Shown piece by piece: positions 10,206-20,949 of a DNA stretch of 64,000 nucleotides. The stretch covers positions 1 to 64,000 of the forward strand of contig CAIOSI010000021.1 of the NCBI GenBank assembly GCA_903860975.1, read 5' to 3'. Under the pieces are notes generated by a model. It had not been told where the DNA came from, ran no database searches, and saw nothing but the letters and a program-made list of their open reading frames with translations. Positions within the stretch are counted from its first letter, which is position 1; every line of letters starts with the position of its first letter. The stretch comes from an uncultured Alphaproteobacteria bacterium. GTDB lineage: Bacteria; Pseudomonadota; Alphaproteobacteria; Caulobacterales; Caulobacteraceae. Position numbers and translations under genes: made by a program.

Positions 10206-11399
10206 CTAACGCGGATGGATCGGGCCATCGGGAATGTAGTGTCTGGGGTCAACCTGCCGGGATGCTGCGTCTTCAGCGCGAGCCCCAGCAAGGATGTTCG
10301 CAAGGCCGTAGTTACCCTCGTGGCAGGCGTATTCGTACATACGTCCGCCGCGTACGAACTCGTACTCGCCGCCCCAGGGCTTATCCCACATGGTCGTATC
10401 GACGATCTCGAAGCGGTAGTTCATTCGCTGGGGTGAGACCAAGGTGAAGCGCTCGATCACCTTCAGGTTTTCCCACGCCGCGCGATAGGCCTGGCTTTCC
10501 GGCAGGTTGGTGGTCTCGACCACAAGGGTATCGCCCTCCCACCAGCCGATGGAATCGCCGAACCAGGGCCGCACGCCGTCCGTGCGATGAGTGGAGTTCA
10601 GACGGATGTCGCGTAGGTCGTGAATCATCTCGGTGACAATGGCGACGTGGCCGGGCGCCATCTGGAAGGAATGATTGTTGTTGTAGAGCCCTTTGAACAT
10701 CGGAGGATCGGACCGCACGATGATACAGCGCTCGGCGAGACCTCGCGTTTCGGGGTTGTCGTTCTGCGGACCACGCTGGGCGTCGGCAGCGCTGGCGCCG
10801 CCTTCGCCCACGGCCGCCCTGGCGCGGCGTTCGCGCTCCGCCACGGTCTCCTGACGTTTGGCTCGAGGATATTGGCCATCCGGCGTGGTCAGGATGGAGG
10901 TGCGGGGCTGACCATTGACCCGCATCACCTTCTCGCCGGGCGCTGTCCAGGCCGCGTCGTAATTACAGACCTGGGCCGCGCCCGAGCGGCCGCCTGAGCA
11001 GGTGTCCCCGGCCTCTATATCCTTGATGGTCGCGCCCTTTTCGGTGGGCGCATTTGCGCGGGCGAGTAGCTTGTCGTTGGCGCCCTCGATGGCACGGGTC
11101 TCCTCAGCGGTCAGGACGAGTCGCGAGCCGAACGCCGGTGCCCGCGTGATGCCCGTGAGGGTTTCGTTGTTCCAAACGCCCGTGAAGTCGGGCTTGCCGT
11201 TGAAACGCGGCGGCGAGAAGCCGGGCGCGACACGAGGTCCGAAAATCGGCGCCGGCGCGCGCACATCCTGCAGCGAGCCTGGCGCGCCCTCTGCAGCGCT
11301 GGTGCCGGGCCGAACCTTCAGCTCCTGGGCTTGGGTCGGGCCGACAGTTAGCCACGCGCCCAAGGCTATCAGCAGAGCCGTCAAGGTCCGCGACGCCAT
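10206..11399 (-). CDS. Secreted protein of unknown function
   Basis: Signal peptide MASRTLTALLIALGAWLTVGPTQAQ; FNGKPDFTGVWNNETLTG; GDSIGWWEGDTLVVETTN. Confidence 0.7.
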   Translation of the reverse strand: MASRTLTALLIALGAWLTVGPTQAQELKVRPGTSAAEGAPGSLQDVRAPAPIFGPRVAPGFSPPRFNGKPDFTGVWNNETLTGITRAPAFGSRLVLTAEETRAIEGANDKLLARANAPTEKGATIKDIEAGDTCSGGRSGAAQVCNYDAAWTAPGEKVMRVNGQPRTSILTTPDGQYPRAKRQETVAERERRARAAVGEGGASAADAQRGPQNDNPETRGLAERCIIVRSDPPMFKGLYNNNHSFQMAPGHVAIVTEMIHDLRDIRLNSTHRTDGVRPWFGDSIGWWEGDTLVVETTNLPESQAYRAAWENLKVIERFTLVSPQRMNYRFEIVDTTMWDKPWGGEYEFVRGGRMYEYACHEGNYGLANILAGARAEDAASRQVDPRHYIPDGPIHPR

Positions 11400-11854
11400 G
11401 TGCCAAATCCTCCCCACGTTCCCCGCTCACATGAACGCCCACGCCGCAGAGCCACCTGGAGGATGAGAGTAGCGCAAACTGCGGGACGGGTAAGTGGGGC
11501 TCTATCGGAGACCCTGCCTTATTTTTGCGATTGGAGCACGAAAGGCAAACACGTCCCGTCTACCCGACCCTGAGCGAACGCGCCTAAGCCAAGCCTGGTT
11601 TCGAAAGCGGCCTGAGGGTCCAGGGGCGGACACTTTTGAAGTCCACAATCTTGGAAAGCGGGCGCAAAGCCACCAACCAAAGATCCGGCTCCAGGAAAGG
11701 CTGTGCCCATCATGCCTGCGTCGGTGTGGAAGGTATTCAGCAGATTGTCGGCGATTCCTGGCAGGTCTTATGGCAACCTCATTCCAACGGCCGCAACGAT
11801 GGCCCTAGGCAGAGGCGGCCGACACGAACGGCCCCCGCCATAAGGAGGATGATC

Positions 11855-12742
11855 ATGAACGACATCGCGCTCTCTAAGCACGTGCCGGTGAGCCCGCAGA
11901 GGCGCACCGACTACGGCTCATTCCGCGTCACGCCGATCTCGCCGCATATCGGGGCCGAGATCGAGGGGCTCGACCTGTCCCAGCCCCTGTCGGACGCCCT
12001 GGTCGGCGAGCTGCGCCAGGCCTGGGCCGACTGGATGGTCCTGGTCTTCCGGGATCAGCATCTGGACCGCTCGGCGCACAAGGCCTTTGCGCGGCACTTC
12101 GGCCGTTTGCACGTGCACCCAATGCATCATTCGCGGTCCTCCGAGCAGGACTCCGAGGTTCTGGTGGTCAAGACGACAGCCCAGTCGGCCTACACCGCCG
12201 GCGAGGGCTGGCACACGGATGTGACCTGCGACGCGATTCCGCCCCTCGGATCGGCGCTTTATATCACCGAGACGCCGGCGTGCGGCGGCGGCGATACGCT
12301 ATTTGCCAACATGTACATGGCCTGCGAAATGCTTTCGCCGACCCTGCGGAGCTTCCTGGAAGGTCTCGTCGCGGTCCATGATGGCGCTCTACCCTATATC
12401 GGAAGCTATAAGTCCCAGCCGCCAGAGGGCGGCTACCCGCGCCACGAACATCCGGTGATCGCCCGCCATCCGGTGACCGGCCGCCAGGTGCTCTATGTGA
12501 ACTCCGGCTTCACGAGCCATATTGTCGGCCTGCATCGCTGGGAAAGCCGCGCGATCCTGGATATGTTGTTCTCCCTCCTGCAGCGCGAGCCCAAGTTGCA
12601 CTGCCGTGTGCACTGGCGACCGAACACCTTGACCCTATGGGACAACCGCTGCACCCAGCACCAGGCGGTATGGGACTACTATCCGAACTCCCGCTATGGC
12701 GAGCGTGTATCCATGGTCGGCGAGAGCGCGCTGACAACCTAG
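11855..12742 (+). CDS. TauD/TfdA-family alpha-ketoglutarate-dependent dioxygenase
   Basis: EGWHTDVTCDAIPPLGSALY HxD motif; distal NRCTQHQAVWDY; AAGGAGG SD 6 nt upstream of ATG. Confidence 0.9.
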   Translation: MNDIALSKHVPVSPQRRTDYGSFRVTPISPHIGAEIEGLDLSQPLSDALVGELRQAWADWMVLVFRDQHLDRSAHKAFARHFGRLHVHPMHHSRSSEQDSEVLVVKTTAQSAYTAGEGWHTDVTCDAIPPLGSALYITETPACGGGDTLFANMYMACEMLSPTLRSFLEGLVAVHDGALPYIGSYKSQPPEGGYPRHEHPVIARHPVTGRQVLYVNSGFTSHIVGLHRWESRAILDMLFSLLQREPKLHCRVHWRPNTLTLWDNRCTQHQAVWDYYPNSRYGERVSMVGESALTT

Positions 12743-12982
12743 GCCGTCGCGTCGTGGGGGGCGGGGCGACGTGGTTTGCTTTGTCCCGATACCCGGTTAG
12801 CGCCACGATAAGGCGGGCGCGCCGCCGATCGAGGTCATCGCCTTTGGCGGCTTCTTTGCCGGCAAGGCCTTTGATGCGAACGCGATCGCCGCCGTGCTGA
12901 TCGTCCAACGGAGGTCTGACTTGACCCCCGATGGACCTAATTCGAGTCCGTAGGTGGCGAAATCGCGATGTCGGGCCATCCC

Positions 12983-14458
12983 TTAGGCGCCCGTCAGGCC
13001 TGCCAAAATTGACGGTATGAAGCGATGGATCTGCGCGGCGACGAAGAAGGCGCCAATGGGGTCGCCAAACGAGCCTAGCGTCGGCGGCCCGATAATCCGC
13101 AGCCAGTTTGAGGATTTCCCATCTACGTCAATCGCGCGGCCCTCATCATCGATGGACAGGCCGAGATTGTGGGCGTCGATTTGGACATGGCCAGCCTCGC
13201 AAAGAGCACGCAGGACCGGGTTGGTCGCTATCCCAGCCGCCGTATCCAGGCCTGAAGCGTTGACCACGGCATCGACGATCAGTCCGGGAGCCGTGGCGCC
13301 ACCAGGTCTTCGTATGGCGACGCTCAGTCGACGTCCGGCATCCCTGAGTTCGACGACTGTACCGGTAGCGTAGCGAACCTGGCCGCGCGCTCCTGCCGCT
13401 GCCGCTGTCGCTTCACTCTGGGGCGGTGTGCGGAACCGATGGACGTCGTACATCTTACGAAGGTGCCTCAAAACCCGGCGCTGTTCGCTGAGCGGCAAAC
13501 TCGGCCAGAGGCGCCACAGGCTATCGCGCAGGCTGTCGAACGGTTGCTGCCAGGCGCCGCCGCCCGCCGTGGCCTCGGCGATTTGACGGCGCAGCGCGCG
13601 CAGCCAGGCCAAGGCCTTTGGCGGGACTCCGTTGGCGGAATCCAGGAACGCGGGGATCGCACCTGTCAGCCGAGCGTGGAACATCTGTCCAGGCAGTTGT
13701 GGGGTGGCCCCGTGCCGCAGAGCGGGTGGGATCGGCCCTTGGCCGCGCGGGGTAAGGCCGTGGCGGGAGACCGCTGTGATCGTGCCGCGGTGTCCTTGCG
13801 CCAGCAGGGTCGACATGGCGTCGAGAGCGGTCAATCCCGCCCCAACGACGAGGATCTCAGCGGCCGGCGCAAGGGTCTTCAAACGGCCTGGCTCAAAAGG
13901 ATTTTCGATCAGGCCGGCGTGTTCCGGCCAGGGGCGGATGATCGACTTTGGCAGTCGCAGGCTCGGATTTCCCGTCGCGATAACGACTCGGTCGGCGACG
14001 AACTCTTGGCCGCTTTGAGTTCTGACGAAGGCGAACCCGTTCTCGAAGCCGACCGATACGGCAAGATCGCGCAGGTGGGTGATCTGAGATCCTGTCGCGC
14101 CCACTGTAGAATGTTCAGCCAGGGTTTCGACGAGGTAGGTCCCGAAATCGTATCGTCGGAAGTAGACCCCGCCATCAGCATGAAGCGCGTCCGGATCGCG
14201 GGCCAGTAAGTCCCGATCTTCCGCCCAGCGCGAGAAGTGGAGGAAATCCTCCGGCAGGAGCGAATGCGCAAAGGCTGGCGCATTGAGCCGATGATCCGGA
14301 TCTTTGGTCGAATAGGCGAGGCCGCGCCCGACTTCGGACCTCGGCTCTACGATCATGATCTCCAAGGCACCTGGCGCGCGACGCACAAGCTGGATTGCCA
14401 GACTCGCGCCCGCAAATCCTCCCCCGATGATCACGATACGGCATCGCTGCCTATTCAT
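12983..14458 (-). CDS. FAD/NAD(P)-binding protein
   Basis: IVIIGGGFAGASLAIQLV; ILVVGAGLTALDAMSTLL. Confidence 0.85.
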   Translation of the reverse strand: MNRQRCRIVIIGGGFAGASLAIQLVRRAPGALEIMIVEPRSEVGRGLAYSTKDPDHRLNAPAFAHSLLPEDFLHFSRWAEDRDLLARDPDALHADGGVYFRRYDFGTYLVETLAEHSTVGATGSQITHLRDLAVSVGFENGFAFVRTQSGQEFVADRVVIATGNPSLRLPKSIIRPWPEHAGLIENPFEPGRLKTLAPAAEILVVGAGLTALDAMSTLLAQGHRGTITAVSRHGLTPRGQGPIPPALRHGATPQLPGQMFHARLTGAIPAFLDSANGVPPKALAWLRALRRQIAEATAGGGAWQQPFDSLRDSLWRLWPSLPLSEQRRVLRHLRKMYDVHRFRTPPQSEATAAAAGARGQVRYATGTVVELRDAGRRLSVAIRRPGGATAPGLIVDAVVNASGLDTAAGIATNPVLRALCEAGHVQIDAHNLGLSIDDEGRAIDVDGKSSNWLRIIGPPTLGSFGDPIGAFFVAAQIHRFIPSILAGLTGA

Positions 14459-14496
14459 TCCGAGTCCGAAACCTTCGCTGAATCAATACCTTGCTA

Positions 14497-15813
14497 CTAA
14501 ACTGTCAGAGTCGCTTGCCAGCGCGCATCTCGCCGCGACGGACGTCGCTGCAGGCGCTGGTCGAGCAACGCGCGGCCCTTCGCGATCGCACCACTTCTCA
14601 GCTGCGCGAGCAGTAGGGTGTCTTCGATCACTTCCCTTTGCGCATGGCTGCCCCCGATTCGGACGACGTCATGGGCCATCGGTTCCAGCAGCGCCGCGCA
14701 CCCTTTGTAATCACCCTCGGCGAATGCAGACACTGCGCGGCAGATGGTGCGCGTGACCGGGCCGGCTGGGAATGTGCCACTGGCGATCCGCCTGTCGAGG
14801 GTATCGATCCGCTTCTCCAGCGCAGCGATATCGCCGCTCGCCGCTGCGATCAGCGCCATGTGGACGTCGACGAAAGCGAAGCCGCCGTTTGGGAAGACCG
14901 TCGTTGAATAGTCGGTAAGCTCTTTCCAAAGAGGCTTTGGCGCAGCGTAGCCGTAGGCGTCCAGACGCCAGAGAAATGAGGCGCAGTCGCTAACAATATT
15001 GATCGGCATGGATTGCGTCACCGCCGGCCGGACACCTTGCCGGTAGAGGTCGATTGCCCGATCAACCTCGCCGGCCTCAAGAGCGATCAGCGACTGATGC
15101 CAGCAGATGTGCCCGTGAAGCAGTCCGGCGGGGCCGTAGCGCGGCAGCCAGCCGTCGATCAGCACGTCAGCTTCGCGACCGGCACCCTGCTCATAAAGTG
15201 CGTGTGCCAGAGCATGAACGCCGTGAGCGTTCTCGGGACGAAGCGCGAAACCTTGCTCTGTTAGACGCCGGCCATGCTCGACATTGCCATTCTCGGTGTG
15301 AGCCCAGCCAAGAAAGGTCAGAAACCACCAGTCATCGTCATAGGAACCGGCCATCCGCTCGCAAAGATCAACGCCGGCCTGAGTGTGGTCTGCCATGCCT
15401 GAAAAGGCGAACATCCCGAACGCGCCGAGCGGAAGGTTCAGAATGAAGGCGTCGCGTGGCCAAGCGTCAACATGGGCGAGTACCTGCTCCAGCGCACCCT
15501 TGGGCTCGCCCCGGATGGCGAGTGCTAATGCCTTGACATGGCTTCGCTCACGCTCGGTCCCAGACAAGGTCACCAGCGCTTCGGCCTTGTCGATCGCCGC
15601 CCTGGCCTTCACCGGCTCAGCGAACACGGTGTAGGTTCGAGCGCGCGCGGCGTGTGCAAGCGCGAATTCCGGATCTGCGGCAATAGCGCTGTCGAGCGCT
15701 TCAGCGGCCCCTGTCCAAGCCGAAAGCATGAGGTCGACACCCTCACGATAATGCGCTGCCGCCGCGCCAGAGCTTGTCGACAGGGATAGTCCGCCACGAT
15801 CGGTTTCGAGCAT
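14497..15813 (-). CDS. Tetratricopeptide-repeat-like protein
   Basis: Repeated TPR-like helices; likely start MLETDRGGLSL; the longer ORF extension to 16008 looks non-coding. Confidence 0.7.
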   Translation of the reverse strand: MLETDRGGLSLSTSSGAAAAHYREGVDLMLSAWTGAAEALDSAIAADPEFALAHAARARTYTVFAEPVKARAAIDKAEALVTLSGTERERSHVKALALAIRGEPKGALEQVLAHVDAWPRDAFILNLPLGAFGMFAFSGMADHTQAGVDLCERMAGSYDDDWWFLTFLGWAHTENGNVEHGRRLTEQGFALRPENAHGVHALAHALYEQGAGREADVLIDGWLPRYGPAGLLHGHICWHQSLIALEAGEVDRAIDLYRQGVRPAVTQSMPINIVSDCASFLWRLDAYGYAAPKPLWKELTDYSTTVFPNGGFAFVDVHMALIAAASGDIAALEKRIDTLDRRIASGTFPAGPVTRTICRAVSAFAEGDYKGCAALLEPMAHDVVRIGGSHAQREVIEDTLLLAQLRSGAIAKGRALLDQRLQRRPSRRDARWQATLTV

Positions 15814-16325
15814 CCGCAACTTCCTGGCCTCGTGGTCGCCTGACACGCGACGTCCTGGCTTGATGGCGCCATTTCCGTCTGCGTCGCACGATCCATTATG
15901 CGATGGGACGCGTGCCGGCTGCAGCAGATTATGACGGGAGATTCGCTCGCTGGAACCACGCCCATCCGATGGCCATGTCCAACGCAACTCCACCACTGCA
16001 ATTTTCAACGACGCAGCGCCACCGGTCGTTTCGTCCCCGCGATTACCTGATGTGTAAAAAACCTTTCGGGCGGAATTTTCGAAGCAACGATTTGCCTGAG
16101 GATGAGCGCTGCCCAGTCAAACGCACAAATCTTTACCGCCAACTCGCGGTCAATCGGTCGGATTTTGCGTGTGATTTTGGTCCGTCCAGGTTTTTAAACA
16201 GATAGGGAAAGCGGATATGGGCGGGGCTTTCGGCAGGAGGCTTCGATACCGGATCGTGAGACGGAAAAATGGGCGACATCACCCAACATGCTGCCGGAAT
16301 TTTGGTCTTTAGAGAGCCGTCATAT

Positions 16326-18872
16326 CTATGGAGATGTGACTTCGGCTTGACCGCGAAGCTTGGACGGGCCCAAGGCCGCACGAAGTCGGGTCGCGAAGGC
16401 CAGCCAGCCACCGCTGACGATCGCTATCGCCAATGTAGCTCCCAGCATCAGCGTGTCTGGTCGAGCGACGCGGAAGATGGATGCGAGCGGCGGCACGCTC
16501 AGGACCGCTGTCATCAGCCCGCCAATGGCCGCAGCGATGAGCCAGAACGTGCGCCGGTGCGGCGCGAAAAGCTGCCCTGAACTTGCAGCGTCGGTTAGTG
16601 CGAGGACGAGATTGGCCAGCACCAGGGCGGCAAAGGCGGCGCCGCGGGCGGCGGGTTCTGAAGCGCGGCTCAGCGCCCAGACATAGACGCCGAATACCGC
16701 TGCCAGGATGGTTGCGCCCTGGACCAGGGCAAGGCCGATCTGGGGTAAGCCGAACAAGGACTCTTCTGGGTGCCGCGGCGGACGGGTCATGGCCTCGGAC
16801 TCGCTGGGCTCAGCCTCGAACACCAGCGCACAGATCGGATCGATAGCCAGTTCCATCAACATGACGTGCACGGGGAACAACATCTGCGGCATGCCAAGTA
16901 GGATCGGTCCTAACGCGAGGCCCGCGATCGGGATGTGGATGGCGGTGACGTAGGTAAGCGCGCGGCGCAGGTTCGTGAAGATGCGCCGACCCAGCCTGAC
17001 GCCGCCGACGATCGAGGCGAAGCTGTCGTCGAGTAAGACCAGGTCCGCGGCCTCGCGCGCCACGTCCGTACCCTTCTGGCCCATGGCGATGCCGATGTGG
17101 GCAGCCTCCAGCGCCGGCGCGTCATTGACCCCGTCGCCAGTCATGGCGACGATTTCGCCGTCAGCTTTTAGGGCTTCAACGATGCGCAGTTTCTGGGCCG
17201 GCACGATGCGGGCGCAGACCCGCACGGTGCGCAACCGCTCGCATAGAGCCGGGAATTCGAGGCTATCGACCTCTGAGCCCAGGAGGACGCCGCCACGCGT
17301 GTCCAGGCCTGCGGCGCGGGCGATGGCAAGCGCCGTGGCCGGATGATCGCCTGTGATCATGATAACGGCAATTCCGGCGGAGCGCGCCTCTGCCAGGGCG
17401 GCGGGGACGTCGGCGCGCAGGGGGTCGATGAATCCCACGAGGCCTTCAAACCTGAATTCCGCGGTAGCGGGATCCTCGGGGAAACCGCCTTCGGTGCGGG
17501 CCTGAGCCACTCCCAGGACACGCAAGCCGGCCTCGGCGTATCGCGCGATCACCCGATGCAAGGCTGCAACCTCGGCGGCCGGCAGCCGGCAGAGCGTGAA
17601 GATCGCCTCAGGAGCGCCCTTGGCCGCTGCAACCTGGGATCGCCCCCGCCCCCGCCAGAGCTGGATGACGGCCAGGCGTTCGGCGCGCAGCGGCCATACC
17701 CGCTCCGGTTCCACCGTTGGGTCGCAGACCGCTGGTGCGCCGGCCAGAACGCGGACCGCTCTGTCCATCGGGTCCACAGGGCGAACCGCTGAGGCCATGG
17801 CCGCGACCTCCAGGAGGGCGGCGGCGGGACCTGCCGGCACGGCCTGGCCGAGAACCTCGGTGTCGCCGGCGAGGGTCCAAAGTCGCGCGACCCGCATTCG
17901 GTTCTCGGTGAGGGTTCCGGTTTTGTCGACGCAGAGCACCGTGGCACCGCCGAGGGTCTCGATCACGGCCGCGCGGCGGGTCAGCACCTGATGGGTCGCC
18001 AGCCTCCAGGCGCCCAGCGCAAGAAAAACGGCGAGCACCATCGGAAACTCCTCCGGGATCAAGCCGATGGCCACGGTCACGCCGGCCAAGGCTCCGCCCA
18101 TCCAGTCATGACGCAGGAGCCCGTAGGCGACAGCGACCAGCGCGCAAAAGGCCAGGGCGAACCCGCCCAGGATGGCCACCAGGCGACCAGCTTTCTGCTG
18201 CAACGGCGTGCGCTCCTGGCCGATACCGGCAAGCGACGCGCCGATCTGACCGAGCGCGGAGCTGGGACCCGTACGCGTGACGCACGCCACGCCCTGGCCT
18301 CGCACCACCAGTGAACCGGCAAACAGATGCGGCGAGGATTCCGCGCCCGGCGACGGGTTTGGGTCGAGGTCCTCGCCAGAGCCTGCTGGTGGCTTTGAGA
18401 CCGGAGCAGACTCACCCGTTAGCGCCGACTCATCGACGGTGAGCAATTCGCCACCGACCAGCCGAGCATCGCTGGGCAGCCGTTCGCCCTCGCCGATCAG
18501 CAGGATATCGTCCGGCACCAACTCGCGGGCCGGGACCTGACGCTCGCGCCCGTCGCGGATGACACGGGCGTGGGGCTGGGCCAGGTCGCGCAGAGCTTCC
18601 AGGGCCCGTTCGCTTCGGGTCTCCTGCATCACCACGAGCCCGATAGAGGCCATAGCGCCGACGACTAGGAACAGACCCTCGGCCAGGTCGCCCAGCACGA
18701 GGTACAGACCCGCTGCGCCGATCAGCAGCAGGAACATCGGCTCGCGCAAGGTCTCAAACACGATGCGTAGCAGGCCGCGGCCGCGCGCACGTGGCAGTTC
18801 GTTCGGGCCAACTGCCGTTAGGCGAATGGCGGCTTCGGCCTCCGCCAGTCCGCTCTTGAGCCGGGCGTTCAC
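16326..18872 (-). CDS. Cation-transporting P-type ATPase
   Basis: VLCVDKTGTLTENRMRVARLW; TGESAPVSKP; MTGDGVNDAPALEAAHIGIAMG. Confidence 0.93.
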   Translation of the reverse strand: MNARLKSGLAEAEAAIRLTAVGPNELPRARGRGLLRIVFETLREPMFLLLIGAAGLYLVLGDLAEGLFLVVGAMASIGLVVMQETRSERALEALRDLAQPHARVIRDGRERQVPARELVPDDILLIGEGERLPSDARLVGGELLTVDESALTGESAPVSKPPAGSGEDLDPNPSPGAESSPHLFAGSLVVRGQGVACVTRTGPSSALGQIGASLAGIGQERTPLQQKAGRLVAILGGFALAFCALVAVAYGLLRHDWMGGALAGVTVAIGLIPEEFPMVLAVFLALGAWRLATHQVLTRRAAVIETLGGATVLCVDKTGTLTENRMRVARLWTLAGDTEVLGQAVPAGPAAALLEVAAMASAVRPVDPMDRAVRVLAGAPAVCDPTVEPERVWPLRAERLAVIQLWRGRGRSQVAAAKGAPEAIFTLCRLPAAEVAALHRVIARYAEAGLRVLGVAQARTEGGFPEDPATAEFRFEGLVGFIDPLRADVPAALAEARSAGIAVIMITGDHPATALAIARAAGLDTRGGVLLGSEVDSLEFPALCERLRTVRVCARIVPAQKLRIVEALKADGEIVAMTGDGVNDAPALEAAHIGIAMGQKGTDVAREAADLVLLDDSFASIVGGVRLGRRIFTNLRRALTYVTAIHIPIAGLALGPILLGMPQMLFPVHVMLMELAIDPICALVFEAEPSESEAMTRPPRHPEESLFGLPQIGLALVQGATILAAVFGVYVWALSRASEPAARGAAFAALVLANLVLALTDAASSGQLFAPHRRTFWLIAAAIGGLMTAVLSVPPLASIFRVARPDTLMLGATLAIAIVSGGWLAFATRLRAALGPSKLRGQAEVTSP

Positions 18873-18874
18873 AG

Positions 18875-19723
18875 TCAGTGCGATAGGAAGATCGGGGTGG
18901 TGGGATGGCCGAGCATGTGCTCGGTGGCCCCGCCCAGAATGATTTCTCTCAGGCGGGTGTGGCCGTAGCCGCCCATCACGAGTAATTCCGGGCTGTGCTC
19001 GGCCAAGTAGGCGTCGAGCACAGCGCCGATTTTGCGGCCATCGGCGCCGACCTCATCGACTTGCGCGGCCACGCCATGGGCCTTGAGATGGCGGACCACG
19101 TCGATCCCAGCACCGACACTGACGCTTGGCTTTTCGTCAATGATGATCAGGATTCGCACATTAGCTGCGAGCTTTAGGATCGGAAGCGCATCGGCCATCG
19201 CGCGGGCCGCGCAGCGACTGCCGTCCCATGCCAGTATGACCGTTCCTAGGGTCTGCTTGGGCAGGCTGGCTTCGCCGGCGCGGAACACCAAAACGGGTCG
19301 CCCCGAGCTGAACAGGACCGCCTCTACCACCTCCATCTGGCCGTCATAGGGCCCGGCCAACGGGATGATGCATAGATCGCGGGTGCGGACCTGGAGGGCC
19401 ACTTGATCCGACGATAGGTACAGGTCAGCCTTTTGGATTAGAGCCTGACCGAACACACCGGCCGTTTCGGCCTTGTTCCTGAAGTGCTGCAGACTGGCCT
19501 GACAGGCCGCAGCGCTGGCCGCTTCCTGCTCATGGGCCATGTCGCTCAGATGGAGGAGATAGTCGGCGACGCGGTTGCTCTGTAACGGAATCTCGATTTG
19601 GCCGGCTAGGGCTGAGAGGGTGCCGCCCAGGGCCGCAACGAAGCCCACCGCCTCGTCAATGGCGGCCACCGGGGTCGGCTCCGGAAAGCTGTCGATGTGG
19701 AGCAAGATGTCGTTCAGAGCCAT
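18875..19723 (-). CDS. Universal stress protein (tandem Usp)
   Basis: MALNDILLHIDSFPEP...ELLVMGGYGHTRLREIILGGATEHML. Confidence 0.88.
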   Translation of the reverse strand: MALNDILLHIDSFPEPTPVAAIDEAVGFVAALGGTLSALAGQIEIPLQSNRVADYLLHLSDMAHEQEAASAAACQASLQHFRNKAETAGVFGQALIQKADLYLSSDQVALQVRTRDLCIIPLAGPYDGQMEVVEAVLFSSGRPVLVFRAGEASLPKQTLGTVILAWDGSRCAARAMADALPILKLAANVRILIIIDEKPSVSVGAGIDVVRHLKAHGVAAQVDEVGADGRKIGAVLDAYLAEHSPELLVMGGYGHTRLREIILGGATEHMLGHPTTPIFLSH

Positions 19724-20781
19724 CGCACGGCCTCCGATTTGGGCTTCAAGGACGCCGACGGAGCCGGTGGGGTCTTCAGGTAGAAGACTTGAACGGCCAC
19801 GATGACGAGGAGCGCGAGGGGGCTGGCCAGGAAGATGCCCGAAGCGCCGAACAGTGCAGCGAAAATAACAGTCGAATACATCGTCAGGACGGGCGGAAGA
19901 TCGACCTCGGCGTCCTGAACGTAAGGGGTGATGAAGGTGCCTTCGACGAAGTGCACGGCCCAGTACATCAGCCCCACATAGATCGCGAGCAGCGGAGACT
20001 GGGCGAAGGCGACCAGGATCGCCGGCACGGCGGCCATCAGGGCGCCGACGAGCGGGATAAAGGTCAGCAGGCCACCGATTAGCCCCAGGGTGAACGCGCC
20101 CTGGATTCCGAGCGCCCACAGCCCCAGGCTCGAGAGCACACCGATGGCGATCATGACGATTAGCCGGCTGACCAGCCACTTGTGGAGGATCTCAGCCGAC
20201 CGGCTGAGGTAGGTCTCGACCGTCGGCTTGGAGGCCGCCGGCACGACGAGCAATACGCCGTGAAGGTGCCGCTGCGGGTCAATCGCGAGGAAGATGCCGC
20301 TGGCGATAACGATCGCCGTGTAGGCGACACCTTGGCCGACTGATCCCAGCACCGAGCCCAGAGCCGGAGAAAGTATGGCGCTCGAGCCGTCAATCCTGGC
20401 ACCCTGCATCCAATGCAAGATGTTGCGCCCTATCGTGTGGCTGTTCACCAGGGCCGCGACGTCTGCCCAGCCTCGCAAAGCTTTCGCCAGAATCTCATCG
20501 TACTGATCGGCCACCCGCCAGCCAAACATGGCCAACGCCCCGGCGAGGAACAGGATTGTCACGAAGATAACTGCGGTGAGAGCAAGCCACGACGGCGTCT
20601 TGGTGCGGCGCGCGAGCGGGTCGGAGATCGCTCGAAGCGTGACCGCGATCAGCACCGACGTGAATCCCAGTAGCGCAATCCCACGAAGCTGCCAGAGGAG
20701 CAGGGCACCCACCCCCAGGAGACCAATTCGGCCGATATCAAGCCCGGTCGGTTTGCGATCGGCGTGAATTGTCGAGGGCAT
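19714..20781 (-). CDS. AI-2E/PerM-family transporter
   Basis: Multi-TM, GLIGGLLTFIPLVGALMAAVPAILVAF; overlaps USP start. Confidence 0.85.
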   Translation of the reverse strand: MPSTIHADRKPTGLDIGRIGLLGVGALLLWQLRGIALLGFTSVLIAVTLRAISDPLARRTKTPSWLALTAVIFVTILFLAGALAMFGWRVADQYDEILAKALRGWADVAALVNSHTIGRNILHWMQGARIDGSSAILSPALGSVLGSVGQGVAYTAIVIASGIFLAIDPQRHLHGVLLVVPAASKPTVETYLSRSAEILHKWLVSRLIVMIAIGVLSSLGLWALGIQGAFTLGLIGGLLTFIPLVGALMAAVPAILVAFAQSPLLAIYVGLMYWAVHFVEGTFITPYVQDAEVDLPPVLTMYSTVIFAALFGASGIFLASPLALLVIVAVQVFYLKTPPAPSASLKPKSEAVRWL

Positions 20782-20839
20782 TTGATCCCGTCAGCGTCAG
20801 CTTCTTTCGCAGCAAGGCGCGACGGGGACCTTCACCGCA

Positions 20840-20853
20840 TTGCGGTATGTCAA
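20840..20853 (-). promoter_or_regulatory. FixK/FNR-like box TTGCG-GTAT-GTCAA
   Basis: Centre about 65 nt upstream of the AI-2E gene start. Confidence 0.5.
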
Positions 20854-20949
20854 TTCGCCAAGGCAGGCTCGACGGGGGGATCGTTGGTGCTCAAGGTCCA
20901 CACCCGGTCGGTTGCTCGAAGGCAGGCCTTCTGCACGGCCCGTTTGGTC

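Noticed and set aside
15814-16008. N-terminal extension of the TPR ORF
   Set aside because: Does not look like folded or signal sequence; MLETDRGG start preferred.
19724-20179. N-terminal extension of the USP ORF (ORF 18875-20179)
   Set aside because: Overlaps the AI-2E gene out of frame with Arg-rich sequence; the real start is the ATG at 19723.
20799-20812. TTGATCCCGTCAGC near the AI-2E start as an FNR box
   Set aside because: Wrong spacing and degenerate right half; the 20840 site fits better.
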